Below, one piece after another: positions 33,493 to 41,475 of a stretch of DNA of 64,000 nt. The notes below the pieces were generated by a model. That model was given only the letters and a program-made list of their open reading frames with translations, ran no database searches and was not told where the DNA came from. The number at the start of each line of letters is the position of its first letter. The first letter of the stretch is position 1. Position numbers and translations under genes: made by a program. The stretch covers positions 2,604,001 to 2,668,000 of the forward strand of contig NZ_CP073063.1 in the NCBI RefSeq assembly GCF_022654015.1. The letters are read 5' to 3'. This stretch comes from Brevundimonas diminuta. Its GTDB lineage: Bacteria; Pseudomonadota; Alphaproteobacteria; Caulobacterales; Caulobacteraceae.

Positions 33493-35010
33493 TCAGAAGA
33501 AGCCCAACTTGTCGGGGCTGTAGCTGACAAGAAGGTTTTTGGTCTGCTGATAGTGGTCCAGCATCATGCGGTGGTTTTCCCGACCGATGCCCGACTTCTT
33601 GTAGCCGCCGAAGGCCGCATGGGCCGGGTATTGGTGGTAGCAGTTGGTCCAGACGCGGCCTGCCTGGATGGCGCGACCGGCGCGGTAGGCAGTGTTCATG
33701 TCGCGTGACCAGACCCCGGCGCCCAGGCCGTAGTCCGTGTCATTGGCGATTGCCATGGCCTCTTCGAAGGTCTTGAAGGTCGTGACCGCCAAGACCGGAC
33801 CGAAGATTTCCTCTTGGAAGATCCTCATGTGGTTGGCGCCTTTGAACACGGTGGGCTTGATGTAATAGCCGCCAGCCAAATCGTCCTTGAGCGCGGCCTG
33901 ATCGCCGCCGGTCAGAACCTCGGCGCCCTCCTCCTTGCCGAGCTTCAGATAGCCCAGAATCTTGTCGAGCTGCTGGGTCGAGGCCTGCGCCCCCACCATG
34001 GTCGCGGGGTCCAGAGGGTCGCCTTGGACGATGGACTCCACCCGGGCGATCGCCTTCTCGATGAAGGTCTCATAGATGTCCTCATGGATCAGAGCCCGAC
34101 TGGGGCACGTGCAGACCTCGCCCTGATTGAGCGCGAACATGGCGAAGCCTTCCAGCGCCTTGTCCAGATAGGCGTCGTCGTGATCCATCACGTCCTTGAA
34201 GAAGATGTTCGGCGACTTCCCGCCGAGCTCCAGCGTCACCGGGATCAGGTTCTGGGTCGCATAGCCCATGATCTTCTGACCGACGGCGGTCGAGCCGGTG
34301 AAGGCGATCTTCGCGATGCGAGGATTGGTGGCCAACGGCTCGCCCACCTCGCCACCCGTGCCCGAAACGATGTTCAGTACGCCGGCCGGCAGCAAATCCT
34401 GGATCAGTTCGATCACCACGAGGATAGACGCCGGGGTCTGCTCCGCCGGCTTCAGCACGATGCAGTTGCCCGCCGCCAGGGCCGGGGCGATTTTCCAGGC
34501 CGCCATCAGAATCGGGAAGTTCCAAGGGATGATCTGCCCCACCACGCCAAGCGGCTCATGGAAATGATAGGCGACCGTATCGTGGTCCAATTCCGAGATC
34601 CCGCCTTCCTGGGCCCGGATGCAGCCTGCGAAATAGCGGAAATGGTCGATCGCCAGGGGGATGTCGGCGGCCGTGGTCTCGCGCACTGGCTTGCCGTTGT
34701 CCCAAGTCTCCGCCTCTGCGACGGCTTGTAGATTGGCCTCGATCCGGTCGGCGATCTTGTTCAGGATGACGGCGCGTTCGGCGACGCTAGTTCGCCCCCA
34801 GGCTTCCTTGGCGGCGTGGGCGGCGTCCAGGGCCAGTTCGACGTCGGCCGCGTCCGATCGTGCGACCTCGCACAGGACCCGACCATTCACCGGCGAGGTG
34901 TTCTCGAAATAGCGGCCGTTAACGGGCGGGACCCACTGTCCGCCGATGAAGTTGTCGTAGCGCGCCTTGAATTTGGGGGTCGCGGCGCGAATGAATTCGG
35001 GCTTGGTCAT
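33493..35010 (-). CDS. NAD-dependent aldehyde dehydrogenase (ExaC/AldB type)
   Basis: A 505-residue aldehyde dehydrogenase that oxidises acetaldehyde or similar aldehydes to acids. Typical blocks: [27 protein letters not shown], the general base in LELGGKSPN, the catalytic Cys in [11 protein letters not shown] near residue 300, and EEIFGPVL. The pair of Cys beside the nucleophile (CTCP) is the pattern of the ethanol-induced acetaldehyde dehydrogenase group. The upstream gene is an AcoR-like regulator, and a 20-bp palindrome lies in the gap, so induction by an alcohol or ketone is likely. ATG at 35010 with GCAGGAGG upstream. Confidence 0.95.
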   Translation of the reverse strand: MTKPEFIRAATPKFKARYDNFIGGQWVPPVNGRYFENTSPVNGRVLCEVARSDAADVELALDAAHAAKEAWGRTSVAERAVILNKIADRIEANLQAVAEAETWDNGKPVRETTAADIPLAIDHFRYFAGCIRAQEGGISELDHDTVAYHFHEPLGVVGQIIPWNFPILMAAWKIAPALAAGNCIVLKPAEQTPASILVVIELIQDLLPAGVLNIVSGTGGEVGEPLATNPRIAKIAFTGSTAVGQKIMGYATQNLIPVTLELGGKSPNIFFKDVMDHDDAYLDKALEGFAMFALNQGEVCTCPSRALIHEDIYETFIEKAIARVESIVQGDPLDPATMVGAQASTQQLDKILGYLKLGKEEGAEVLTGGDQAALKDDLAGGYYIKPTVFKGANHMRIFQEEIFGPVLAVTTFKTFEEAMAIANDTDYGLGAGVWSRDMNTAYRAGRAIQAGRVWTNCYHQYPAHAAFGGYKKSGIGRENHRMMLDHYQQTKNLLVSYSPDKLGFF

Positions 35011-35119
35011 GAAGGCCTCCTGCGTTGTCCTCTGGCGTCGATTGTCGACGTCGTTGGAGCAGAAGGTCGTCCGGCAGAGAGCATGACGCCAGACGACGCT
35101 GCCATGCTGCGGCGCACAC

Positions 35120-35139
35120 CTGTCGCAGAACTGCGACAG
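35120..35139. promoter_or_regulatory. Operator-like palindrome before aldehyde dehydrogenase
   Basis: Perfect 9+9 inverted repeat CTGTCGCAG-AA-CTGCGACAG in the 137-bp gap between the AcoR-like regulator stop and the dehydrogenase start, 110 bases before the latter. Fis-type HTH dimers bind such dyads, so it is the best candidate site for the neighbouring regulator. Confidence 0.75.
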
Positions 35140-35147
35140 ATGGCTTG

Positions 35148-36119
35148 CTAAGGTGCGTTAGAGAGGCCGAGCCTGTGCAGCTTGCGGTGCAGGGTCGCGC
35201 GGCTGACCCCGAGAGCGCGCGCGGCCGCCGAGACATTGCCGCCGCTCAAGGCTAGCGCGCGACGCACCGCGCCGCGTTCGGCGTTCAGAAGACCGGCTTC
35301 TACTGCGCCAACGCCCAGAACCTCCGACGCCGCCAGCTGGTTCGCGATCCGGTCGTCGGTGATCGCGAGCGCGAGGCGTGCGGCGCGCGTCGCTCCGACC
35401 ACCAGATCGTCCTGATCCACCGCCAGCAGGGCCGCCGTGTTTCGTCCGGCCGCATCGTCGGTCAGCACGATGCGCGCGTGTGGAAAAGCGTGCCGGAAGG
35501 TTTGCGCCTCGATCGCTCTCGCAGCGTCCGCCACCGCCGCCGCGATCAAGCCCAATACGCCCTGCGTCGCATCGGCCCGGCACGACGAGACATCCAACAA
35601 GCCCGCCAGCCGCCCTGTCGGTCCGTAGATGGGATGGCTGGTGCAACTCAGCGCCGTGTTACGGGTGTGAAAATGCTGATCGCGATGGATGGTCAGCGGC
35701 CGACGCTCGGCCAAAGCCGTGCCGATGCCGTTTGTACCCTCAACCGCCTCAGACCAGACCGCGCCGGGCCACAAGCCCCAGCGGCGAAAGATCTCATCAT
35801 CCGCCGCTGCGCCTCGCCGTTCCAAGGTCACCCCTTCAGCGTTGGTGAGAAGAACACAGCATCCGGTATCGCCGACGGCCAGGAACAGGCGGTCAAGCGA
35901 GTCCTGAGCCGCCCTTGTCATCGGCTCTAGGGCGTCACGGGCTTCGCGCAACTCCTGGTCTGTCAGGGTGTTCGGCCGGCCTTCATCCTCGGGATCGAGC
36001 CCATAAAGCGACATCGATCGTCGCCATGACGCCGCCAGGGCCGAACGCGCCTCACCGCCGGCGGCGTCCAGCGCCTGTTTGATCAGCTTGCCGTGGCCGT
36101 TTCCCGTTTGCGCGACCAT
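35148..36119 (-). CDS. AcoR-like GAF/Fis regulator lacking the AAA+ domain
   Basis: A 323-residue transcription factor. The N-terminal part matches AcoR-family activators: [15 protein letters not shown] near 30, a GAF-type sensor about 65-190 ([60 protein letters not shown]). It ends in a Fis-type HTH ([25 protein letters not shown], about 295-317). The central AAA+ sigma-54 ATPase module of true AcoR (GAFTGA motif, Walker A) is absent, and the chain is about half the usual 620-670 length. It would therefore act without remodelling sigma-54 polymerase. It probably controls the adjacent aldehyde dehydrogenase through the palindrome at 35120. Confidence 0.88.
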   Translation of the reverse strand: MVAQTGNGHGKLIKQALDAAGGEARSALAASWRRSMSLYGLDPEDEGRPNTLTDQELREARDALEPMTRAAQDSLDRLFLAVGDTGCCVLLTNAEGVTLERRGAAADDEIFRRWGLWPGAVWSEAVEGTNGIGTALAERRPLTIHRDQHFHTRNTALSCTSHPIYGPTGRLAGLLDVSSCRADATQGVLGLIAAAVADAARAIEAQTFRHAFPHARIVLTDDAAGRNTAALLAVDQDDLVVGATRAARLALAITDDRIANQLAASEVLGVGAVEAGLLNAERGAVRRALALSGGNVSAAARALGVSRATLHRKLHRLGLSNAP

Positions 36120-36143
36120 TGATTTTCCCTGGCGCTCTTTCGG

Positions 36144-36166
36144 AAAAAAAGCGCCGCATCGGCGCT
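36144..36166 (-). terminator. Rho-independent terminator of ompW-like gene
   Basis: On the minus strand, stem AGCGCCG / CGGCGCT with a 3-base loop is followed directly by seven T. It lies 43 bases after the ompW-like stop and before the start of the divergently positioned AcoR-like gene's promoter. Confidence 0.85.
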
Positions 36167-36208
36167 CCAGTCAATGGGACAAAGGTCGCTGACCCGTGGA
36201 GGCTTCGG

Positions 36209-36865
36209 CTAGAACTTGCGGCTGACGCCCAGAGACACGACCCATGGATCGAGGTTCACGCTGGACTTCAGGGCGCCGTCGTTGATCTTGGCGTCGGTTT
36301 CGAACCAGATCTTCTTGACGTCAAGGTTCAGGCTCCAGGGCCCCTGAATCCCGACGTCCGCGCCCGCTTGAAGCGCGTAGCCGAAACCGTCGTCCAGATC
36401 GACGGTGAAGCCGTTCTTGCCCTTGCCGCTGTAGAACAGCATGGCGTTCACGCCCGCCCCGACATAGGAGCTGATGCGGCCCTGGCTCAGCGGGCGGTAC
36501 TGCAGGGTCACCACCGGCGGCAGGACCCAGGTCTCATGCACGGCCACGTCCGTCGCGCCGCCCTGCGCGCGGATTTCGTGCCGGGTCGTGCCCAGGATCG
36601 CCTCGACCGCGAAGTGATCGGTCAGGAAGTAGGTGAAGCCCAGGGTCGGCATGACGCTGTCGCCCACATCCACCTTCAGGCCGGTGTCCGCGCCCGCCGC
36701 CGTGGTGATGGCGTCATCGGCCTGGGAGGAGACGTCGGTGACGCGCCCGCTCACTAAGAAGTCGCCCTTCTTGGGCGTCTCCCAGGCGACGGAGGTCTGA
36801 GCGAAGGCCGGCGCCGCGCAGGCGGTGAAGGCGGCAGCGGCGAGCAGCAGGGTCTTGGTCTTCAT
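36209..36865 (-). CDS. ompW: OmpW-family outer-membrane beta-barrel protein
   Basis: A 218-residue small porin. Signal peptide about 1-23 (LLLAAAAFTACAAPAFA). The mature part has the eight-strand OmpW pattern: GDFLVSGRVTDVSSQ, PTLGFTYFLTDHFAVEAILG, VLPPVVTLQYRPL, ISSYVGAGVNAMLFY, FGYALQAGADVG, WSLNLDVKKIWFET, and the C-terminal WVVSLGVSRKF ending in Phe. OmpW proteins admit small hydrophobic molecules and are often induced at low oxygen. It lies downstream of hemN on the same strand with its own 128-bp gap holding an FNR-like site (36951) and a dyad (36977). The ATG at 36865 is fixed by the signal peptide. Confidence 0.9.
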   Translation of the reverse strand: MKTKTLLLAAAAFTACAAPAFAQTSVAWETPKKGDFLVSGRVTDVSSQADDAITTAAGADTGLKVDVGDSVMPTLGFTYFLTDHFAVEAILGTTRHEIRAQGGATDVAVHETWVLPPVVTLQYRPLSQGRISSYVGAGVNAMLFYSGKGKNGFTVDLDDGFGYALQAGADVGIQGPWSLNLDVKKIWFETDAKINDGALKSSVNLDPWVVSLGVSRKF

Positions 36866-36950
36866 CTTCTGATCCCCGACGCCATGGCCGCGTCGTGCGG
36901 CCTTTGTCAGGCGTCTGAGCGGGGTGTGCGCCCCGGTGGACGCCTCAGCC

Positions 36951-36964
36951 TTGATCCAGCGCAA
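36951..36964. promoter_or_regulatory. FNR/FixK-like box upstream of ompW
   Basis: TTGATCCAGCGCAA matches TTGAT-N4-ATCAA at 8 of 10 defined bases. It lies 86 bases before the ompW start. With the perfect box in the cyd region, control by the FNR protein encoded at 44720 is plausible. Confidence 0.5.
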
Positions 36965-36976
36965 ATCGTTCAGCGG

Positions 36977-36993
36977 GTGGACAATCTGTCCAC
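36977..36993. promoter_or_regulatory. Dyad GTGGACA-N3-TGTCCAC at the hemN/ompW junction
   Basis: Perfect 7+7 inverted repeat touching the hemN stop codon. It shares TGGACA-N4-GTCCA with the dyad at 41408 before cydD, so an operator is possible; a weak hemN terminator is the alternative. Confidence 0.45.
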
Positions 36994-38370
36994 TCACACC
37001 ACCCGCGCATGCCTTTGCTGAAGAGCCGCCGCATTGGGATCGAAGGCGGCGCAAACCGCCCTGACGAAGGGGCGGCCCAGGTCGGTCACCGCCACCACCG
37101 TCCCGTCGATCCGCACCAGACCGTCGTCGACGAAGCGCTCCAACAGGGACCAGGCGCCGGCGACGTCCGACAGGTCTCGACCGCGACGTCGAACGATGGG
37201 TGCAAGATCGACGACGAAATCGCACATCAGCCGCTCGATAATCTGGCTGACGAACATGTCGCGTTCGGTCAGGGTGACACCTCGGGCGACCGGCAGGTCG
37301 CCGGCCTCGACAGCGCGGCGCCAGTCGCGTTCCTGCGCGTGGTTCTGAACATAGCCCCTGGGCGTGCGGCTGATCGACGAGGCGCCCAGGCCGATCAGCA
37401 CCTTTGCGGCGTCAGTGGTGTAGCCCTGGAAGTTGCGATACAGCCGTCCAGCCCGGTCCGCTGCGGCCAGCCCGTCATGCGGCAGGGCGAAATGATCCAG
37501 TCCGATCGCCTGCCATCCCTTGCCGACCAGATAGCGCCCCGCCGCCTGGCTCTGGGCGAAGCGCGCTTCCGCGTCCGGCAGATCGGCGTCGTTGATCAAC
37601 CGCTGATGCGGCTTCATCCACGGCACGTGGGCATAGCCGAACAGGGCGATCCGTTCCGGCCTCAGCGTCGTGACCTGGCCGAGGGTGGTGATGACGTTCT
37701 CGACGGCTTGAAGCGGCAGGCCGTACATCAGATCCAGGTTGAGGGAGGTCACGCCCTGCGCCCGCAAGGCTTCGGCCGCCCAGCGGATGGTCTCGAAACG
37801 TTCGGGCCGGTTGACCGCCGCCTGCACGCGCGGCGACAGGTCTTGCACCCCCAGACTGGCGCGGCTCAGGCCGATGTGGCCCGCCGCCTCGACCCACTCC
37901 TGCGTCAGGACTTCGGGGTCCAACTCGGCGGCGATCTCGAAACAGTCGCCCAGGTCGAACCTCGCGGACAGACCGGCGAACAGTCGCTCCAGATCGTCCG
38001 GCGACAGCATGTTCGGGGTGCCGCCGCCCAGATGGATCGAGCCGACACGGACCGGCCGGCCGATCCGGGCCAGGACCAAATCCGCCTCACGCAACAGCAG
38101 ATCGACATAGCTGGAAATGACGCCCGCCCGGTTCACCGCCCGGGTGTTGCAGCCGCAGTACCAGCACAGCCGCTTGCAGAACGGCAGGTGAAGATACAGC
38201 GAGACCGGCCGATCGGAGGGCAGGCGCTCCAGCCAGTCGGCCCATTCGCCGGGTCCGACGGCGGGCGTGAACTGGGCCGCTGTCGGATAGGAGGTATAGC
38301 GCGGCGCATGGGCGTCATAGCGCGCGATCAGGTCGCGAACGGCCGCGCGCGAGGGGCTAGAGGGGGACAT
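36994..38370 (-). CDS. hemN: Oxygen-independent coproporphyrinogen III oxidase
   Basis: A 458-residue radical-SAM enzyme that decarboxylates coproporphyrinogen III to protoporphyrinogen IX without oxygen, feeding haem synthesis when oxygen is low. The radical-SAM cysteines are C65, C69 and C72 (FCKRLCWYCGC), followed by C74 as usual in HemN. Further marks: HLGGGTPNMLSPDDLE, LDPEVLTQEW, SLGVQDLSPRVQAAVNR, GLPLQAVENV and RNFQGYTTD. The ATG at 38370 (MSPSSPSRA) is chosen; it has AGAGGG upstream and lies inside the end of cydX by 14 bases, so hemN is part of the cydABX operon. This couples haem supply to the haem-rich bd oxidase. Confidence 0.95.
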   Translation of the reverse strand: MSPSSPSRAAVRDLIARYDAHAPRYTSYPTAAQFTPAVGPGEWADWLERLPSDRPVSLYLHLPFCKRLCWYCGCNTRAVNRAGVISSYVDLLLREADLVLARIGRPVRVGSIHLGGGTPNMLSPDDLERLFAGLSARFDLGDCFEIAAELDPEVLTQEWVEAAGHIGLSRASLGVQDLSPRVQAAVNRPERFETIRWAAEALRAQGVTSLNLDLMYGLPLQAVENVITTLGQVTTLRPERIALFGYAHVPWMKPHQRLINDADLPDAEARFAQSQAAGRYLVGKGWQAIGLDHFALPHDGLAAADRAGRLYRNFQGYTTDAAKVLIGLGASSISRTPRGYVQNHAQERDWRRAVEAGDLPVARGVTLTERDMFVSQIIERLMCDFVVDLAPIVRRRGRDLSDVAGAWSLLERFVDDGLVRIDGTVVAVTDLGRPFVRAVCAAFDPNAAALQQRHARVV

Positions 38371-38506
38371 CGCCCTCTTTCGATGCGTCGGGCGTGGACA
38401 GGCCGGCGTCGCCTTCGTCAAAGAGATGGAACTCGTGCCACAGGCCGTTCAGCACGCCGAACCCGACGGCCAGGCCAAGCCCCAAGATCCAGGAAAAATA
38501 CCACAT
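38357..38506 (-). CDS. cydX: CydX/YbgT small subunit of cytochrome bd
   Basis: A 49-residue protein beginning MWYFSWILGLGLAVGFGVLN, the family signature of CydX/YbgT: one N-terminal membrane helix starting with Trp-Tyr. It stabilises the haem centres of cytochrome bd oxidase. It lies 19 bases after cydB, with TAGGAG before the ATG, and its 3' end overlaps hemN by 14 bases. The soluble tail (HEFHLFDEGDAGLSTPDA) is acidic, as in other alphaproteobacterial members. Confidence 0.93.
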   Translation of the reverse strand: MWYFSWILGLGLAVGFGVLNGLWHEFHLFDEGDAGLSTPDASKEGDVPL

Positions 38507-38525
38507 GATTCTGTGCTCCTAAGGG

Positions 38526-39674
38526 TCAGTACAGCTCGGGATTGGTCTTAAGGGCGGCGGTCGAGGTCCGGCCCCAAAGCACGCGATAGACCCAGGCGGT
38601 GTAGAGCAGCACCAGAGGCAGGAAGATCAGCGTGCAAATCAGCATGATGAATAGGGTCAGATGGCTGGATGACGCGTTCCAAACTGTCAGGCTGGACTGC
38701 GGATTGACCGAACTGGGCAGGATGAACGGGAACATCGACAAGCCAACGGTGGAGATGATGCCCACCGCCGACAGTGACGATCCTCCGAACGCCAGAGGCG
38801 CGGACCGCCGCCACATCCCGATCAGGCCGACCAGCGCGCCCACAAAGCCAAGGACGGGTGCGATCAGCATCCACGGATAGCGGCCGTAGTTGTCCAGCCA
38901 GGCGCCGGGCGCGGCCTGGACCGTCGTGCGCAGCGGATTGGAGAAGCCGTTGACGTCCAGGGCGCCGGTGATCCGGTAGCCTAGGCCGCCGTAAGCGACG
39001 TACAGTCCGCCGACCGCGAACAGGATCAGGGCCAGAACAGCGGCGACCGTGCCGAACAATCGCGCCCGCTCCATAACAGGGCCGGCCTCGGCCTTGACCG
39101 ACAGCCAGGCCGCGCCGTGCAGCACCAGCATGGCTGCCGACAACAGGCCGGCGATCAGGCTGAAAGGGGTGAACAGGCCGAGCAGCGTGCCGTCGTAGAA
39201 GGACCGCAGGTCGCCATCCAGATGGAAGGGCGCGCCCAACAGGACGTTGCCCACCGCCACCCCGAACACCAGGGCCGGGACGAAGCCGCCGATGAACAGG
39301 CACCAGTCCCAGAACGACCTCCAACGCGGCGACGCCCGCTTCGAGCGATATTTGAACGACACCGGCCGCAGAATCAGCGCGGACAGCACCAGGAACATGG
39401 CCAGGTAGAAGCCCGAGAAGCTGACGGCGTAGACGAACGGCCAGGCGGCGAAGATGGCGCCGCCGCCCAGGATGAACCACACCTGGTTGCCTTCCCAGGT
39501 GGCGCCGACGGTGTTGATCACCATGCGGCGCTCCTCGTCGGTCTTGGCGACGAAGGGCAGAAGGGCGCCGACGCCCAGGTCGAAACCGTCGGTCAGGGCG
39601 AAGGCGATCAGAAGCACGCCCAGCAGCCCCCACCAGATCATGCGAAGCGTGGCGAAGTCGAGGGGAAGATCCAT
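38526..39674 (-). CDS. cydB: Cytochrome bd ubiquinol oxidase subunit II
   Basis: A 382-residue integral membrane protein with about eight or nine helices. It opens LRMIWWGLLGVLLIAFALTDGFDLGVG, the diagnostic CydB start, with ATWEGNQVWFILGGGAIFAAWP after it. Together with CydA it forms the haem b558/b595/d oxidase that reduces oxygen at very low concentration. It lies 24 bases after cydA. The length matches E. coli CydB (379). It shares the cydABX-hemN operon and the FNR box at 41355. Confidence 0.96.
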   Translation of the reverse strand: MDLPLDFATLRMIWWGLLGVLLIAFALTDGFDLGVGALLPFVAKTDEERRMVINTVGATWEGNQVWFILGGGAIFAAWPFVYAVSFSGFYLAMFLVLSALILRPVSFKYRSKRASPRWRSFWDWCLFIGGFVPALVFGVAVGNVLLGAPFHLDGDLRSFYDGTLLGLFTPFSLIAGLLSAAMLVLHGAAWLSVKAEAGPVMERARLFGTVAAVLALILFAVGGLYVAYGGLGYRITGALDVNGFSNPLRTTVQAAPGAWLDNYGRYPWMLIAPVLGFVGALVGLIGMWRRSAPLAFGGSSLSAVGIISTVGLSMFPFILPSSVNPQSSLTVWNASSSHLTLFIMLICTLIFLPLVLLYTAWVYRVLWGRTSTAALKTNPELY

Positions 39675-39698
39675 GGTCGGATGTCCTAAGGTCTTGGG

Positions 39699-41282
39699 TC
39701 AGGCCACGGCGGGCGCGGGAACGCGCTCGGTCGGCGCTTCGGGGCTGGGTTCGCCGAACGTCTCCTGTTCGTGGAACGGCCCCTTCTTGATGGCGAACAG
39801 CATCAGTCGCACCTCGACCACCGCCAAGGCGCCATACAGCAGGGTGAAGCCGACGATCGTGGCCCACAGCTGCGGCACGGTCAGGGACGAGGCGCCCAGG
39901 AAGGTGGGCAGCACGCCCTCCACCGCCCAGGGCTGGCGACCGAACTCGGCCAGGATCCACCCGAACTCGATGGCGATCCACGGCAGCGGAATAGCCAGGA
40001 CGGCCAGGCGCAGGAACCACTTCGTCTGATGCTTGCGCAGAGTGCACAGCACGAAGGCCGTGCCGAACATGGCGATCATGAACATCCCGACGCCCGCCAT
40101 GATGCGGAAACTCCAGAACAGGGCCGGCACGTTCGGCACCGTCTCCCACGCCGTCTGCTTGATCAGTTCGGGCGAGGCCAGGCGCGGATCGGCGACGTGG
40201 CGCTTCAGCAGCAGGCCATAACCGAGGTCGCGGCGATGGGTCTCGAACACGCCCCGCGCGACAGGATCGGCTGGGTTCGCCTTGACCTTCTCAAGCGCGT
40301 CATAGGCGATGACACCGGATTCGATGCGGTCCTCGGCCGTGGCGACCAGTTCGAAGATGCCTTCGACCGGCTTGTCGATGGTGCGGGTGGCGATCAGCCC
40401 CATGATCCACGGCACGTGGACGCCGTAATGGGTCTCGCGATCCTTCATCGACGGAATGCCGATCAGGGTCAGACCCGCCGGCGCGGGTTCGGTGCGCCAC
40501 ATGGCCTCCAGCGCGGCCAGCTTCATTTTCTGGTTATCGGTCAGGGCGTAGCCGGACTGGTCCCCCAGCACGACGACCGACAAGGACGAGGCCAGGCCGA
40601 AGGCCGCCGCCACCGTCATCGATCGCTTGGCGAAGCCGACGTGCTTGCCGCGCAGCAGATAGAAGGCCGAGACGCCCAGCACGAAGACCGAGGCGCAGAC
40701 ATAGCCGGCCGAAACGGTGTGGACGAACTTGGCCTGGGCCACCGGGTTGAACACCACGGCCATGAAGTCCGTGACCTCCATCCGCATGGTGTCGGGATTG
40801 AAGGCGGCGCCGACCGGGTTCTGCATCCAGCCGTTGGCGATCAGGATCCACAGAGCCGACAGATTGGTGCCCAGCGCGACCATGAAGGTGACGAACAGAT
40901 GGGCGTGCGGCTTCAGCTTGTTCCAGCCGAAAAACATCAGTCCGACGAAGGTCGCCTCCAGGAAGAAGGCCATCAGCCCTTCGATGGCCAGCGGCGCGCC
41001 GAAGATGTCGCCGACATAGTGGCTGTAGTAGCTCCAGTTCATGCCGAACTGGAACTCCATGGTGATGCCGGTCGCGACGCCCAGCACGAAGTTGATGCCG
41101 AAGCAGACGCCCCAGAACCGAGTGATCGTCCGCCAGATGGGTCGGCGGGTCATCACATAGATCGACTCCATGATGACCAGCATGAACGACAGCCCCAGCG
41201 TCAGGGGCACGAACAGGAAGTGGTAAAGGGCCGTCAGCGCAAACTGCAGCCGGGACAGGTCGACGACCGCGAGGTCGATCAT
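39699..41282 (-). CDS. cydA: Cytochrome bd ubiquinol oxidase subunit I
   Basis: A 527-residue membrane protein binding the three haems. His21 (ALYHFLFVPLTLG) is the haem b595/d ligand and the His in AKFVHTVSAGYV near 190 the b558 ligand; the second b558 ligand, Met, is in GVGMFMIAMF. The quinol (Q) loop lies around 255-340 (GLTLIGIPSMKDRETHYGVHVP onward), and GRQPWAVEGVLPT is the conserved C-terminal patch. First gene of cydAB-cydX-hemN. A perfect FNR box lies 73 bases before its ATG. The short Q-loop form fits CIO/bd-II-like oxidases as well as bd-I; by eye I cannot decide the cyanide-resistance class. Confidence 0.96.
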   Translation of the reverse strand: MIDLAVVDLSRLQFALTALYHFLFVPLTLGLSFMLVIMESIYVMTRRPIWRTITRFWGVCFGINFVLGVATGITMEFQFGMNWSYYSHYVGDIFGAPLAIEGLMAFFLEATFVGLMFFGWNKLKPHAHLFVTFMVALGTNLSALWILIANGWMQNPVGAAFNPDTMRMEVTDFMAVVFNPVAQAKFVHTVSAGYVCASVFVLGVSAFYLLRGKHVGFAKRSMTVAAAFGLASSLSVVVLGDQSGYALTDNQKMKLAALEAMWRTEPAPAGLTLIGIPSMKDRETHYGVHVPWIMGLIATRTIDKPVEGIFELVATAEDRIESGVIAYDALEKVKANPADPVARGVFETHRRDLGYGLLLKRHVADPRLASPELIKQTAWETVPNVPALFWSFRIMAGVGMFMIAMFGTAFVLCTLRKHQTKWFLRLAVLAIPLPWIAIEFGWILAEFGRQPWAVEGVLPTFLGASSLTVPQLWATIVGFTLLYGALAVVEVRLMLFAIKKGPFHEQETFGEPSPEAPTERVPAPAVA

Positions 41283-41354
41283 GGCGTTGCTCCGAGGAAT
41301 CGGTCTGCTGGACCGACGTTTCGTCGGCCGTAGGCGGTGCGCGGGACGCCCGCC

Positions 41355-41368
41355 TTGATCTCGATCAA
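41355..41368. promoter_or_regulatory. Perfect FNR/FixK box between cydA and cydD
   Basis: TTGATCTCGATCAA matches TTGAT-N4-ATCAA at every defined position. It sits 73 bases from the cydA start and 108 from the cydD start in the divergent control region, so one dimer could activate both operons at low oxygen. The FNR-type regulator at 44720 is the obvious ligand. Confidence 0.92.
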
Positions 41369-41407
41369 AGCGGCGGCGAACGCCCGGCCCTATTGGACGC
41401 TTGGTCC

Positions 41408-41424
41408 TTGGACATTTCGTCCAA
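41408..41424. promoter_or_regulatory. Dyad TTGGAC-N5-GTCCAA before cydD
   Basis: TTGGACATTTCGTCCAA, 52 bases before the cydD ATG. It shares its core with GTGGACAATCTGTCCAC at 36977. A third dyad in the same gap, CCGACG-TTT-CGTCGG (41313-41327), lies near the cydA start. These could bind a second regulator of the low-oxygen genes. Confidence 0.45.
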
Positions 41425-41475
41425 CGACGTTTCGCTCAGTGGCGCGCGGCCTGCGCCGAGCGCTGGAGTCCGCTG

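Noticed and set aside
35010..35118. Sigma-54 promoter (GG-N10-GC) before the aldehyde dehydrogenase
   Set aside because: No correctly spaced GG/GC pair was found, in keeping with the missing AAA+ domain of the regulator.
37009..38508. 499-codon open frame on the plus strand opposite hemN
   Set aside because: Shadow of a GC-rich gene: the hemN frame has full radical-SAM motifs, and this frame has repeated Arg/Gly/Ala without domains or ribosome site.
39771..41333. 520-codon open frame on the plus strand opposite cydA
   Set aside because: Antisense of cydA; composition is His/Gln/Asp/Arg-rich and patternless, whereas cydA is certain from its haem ligands.
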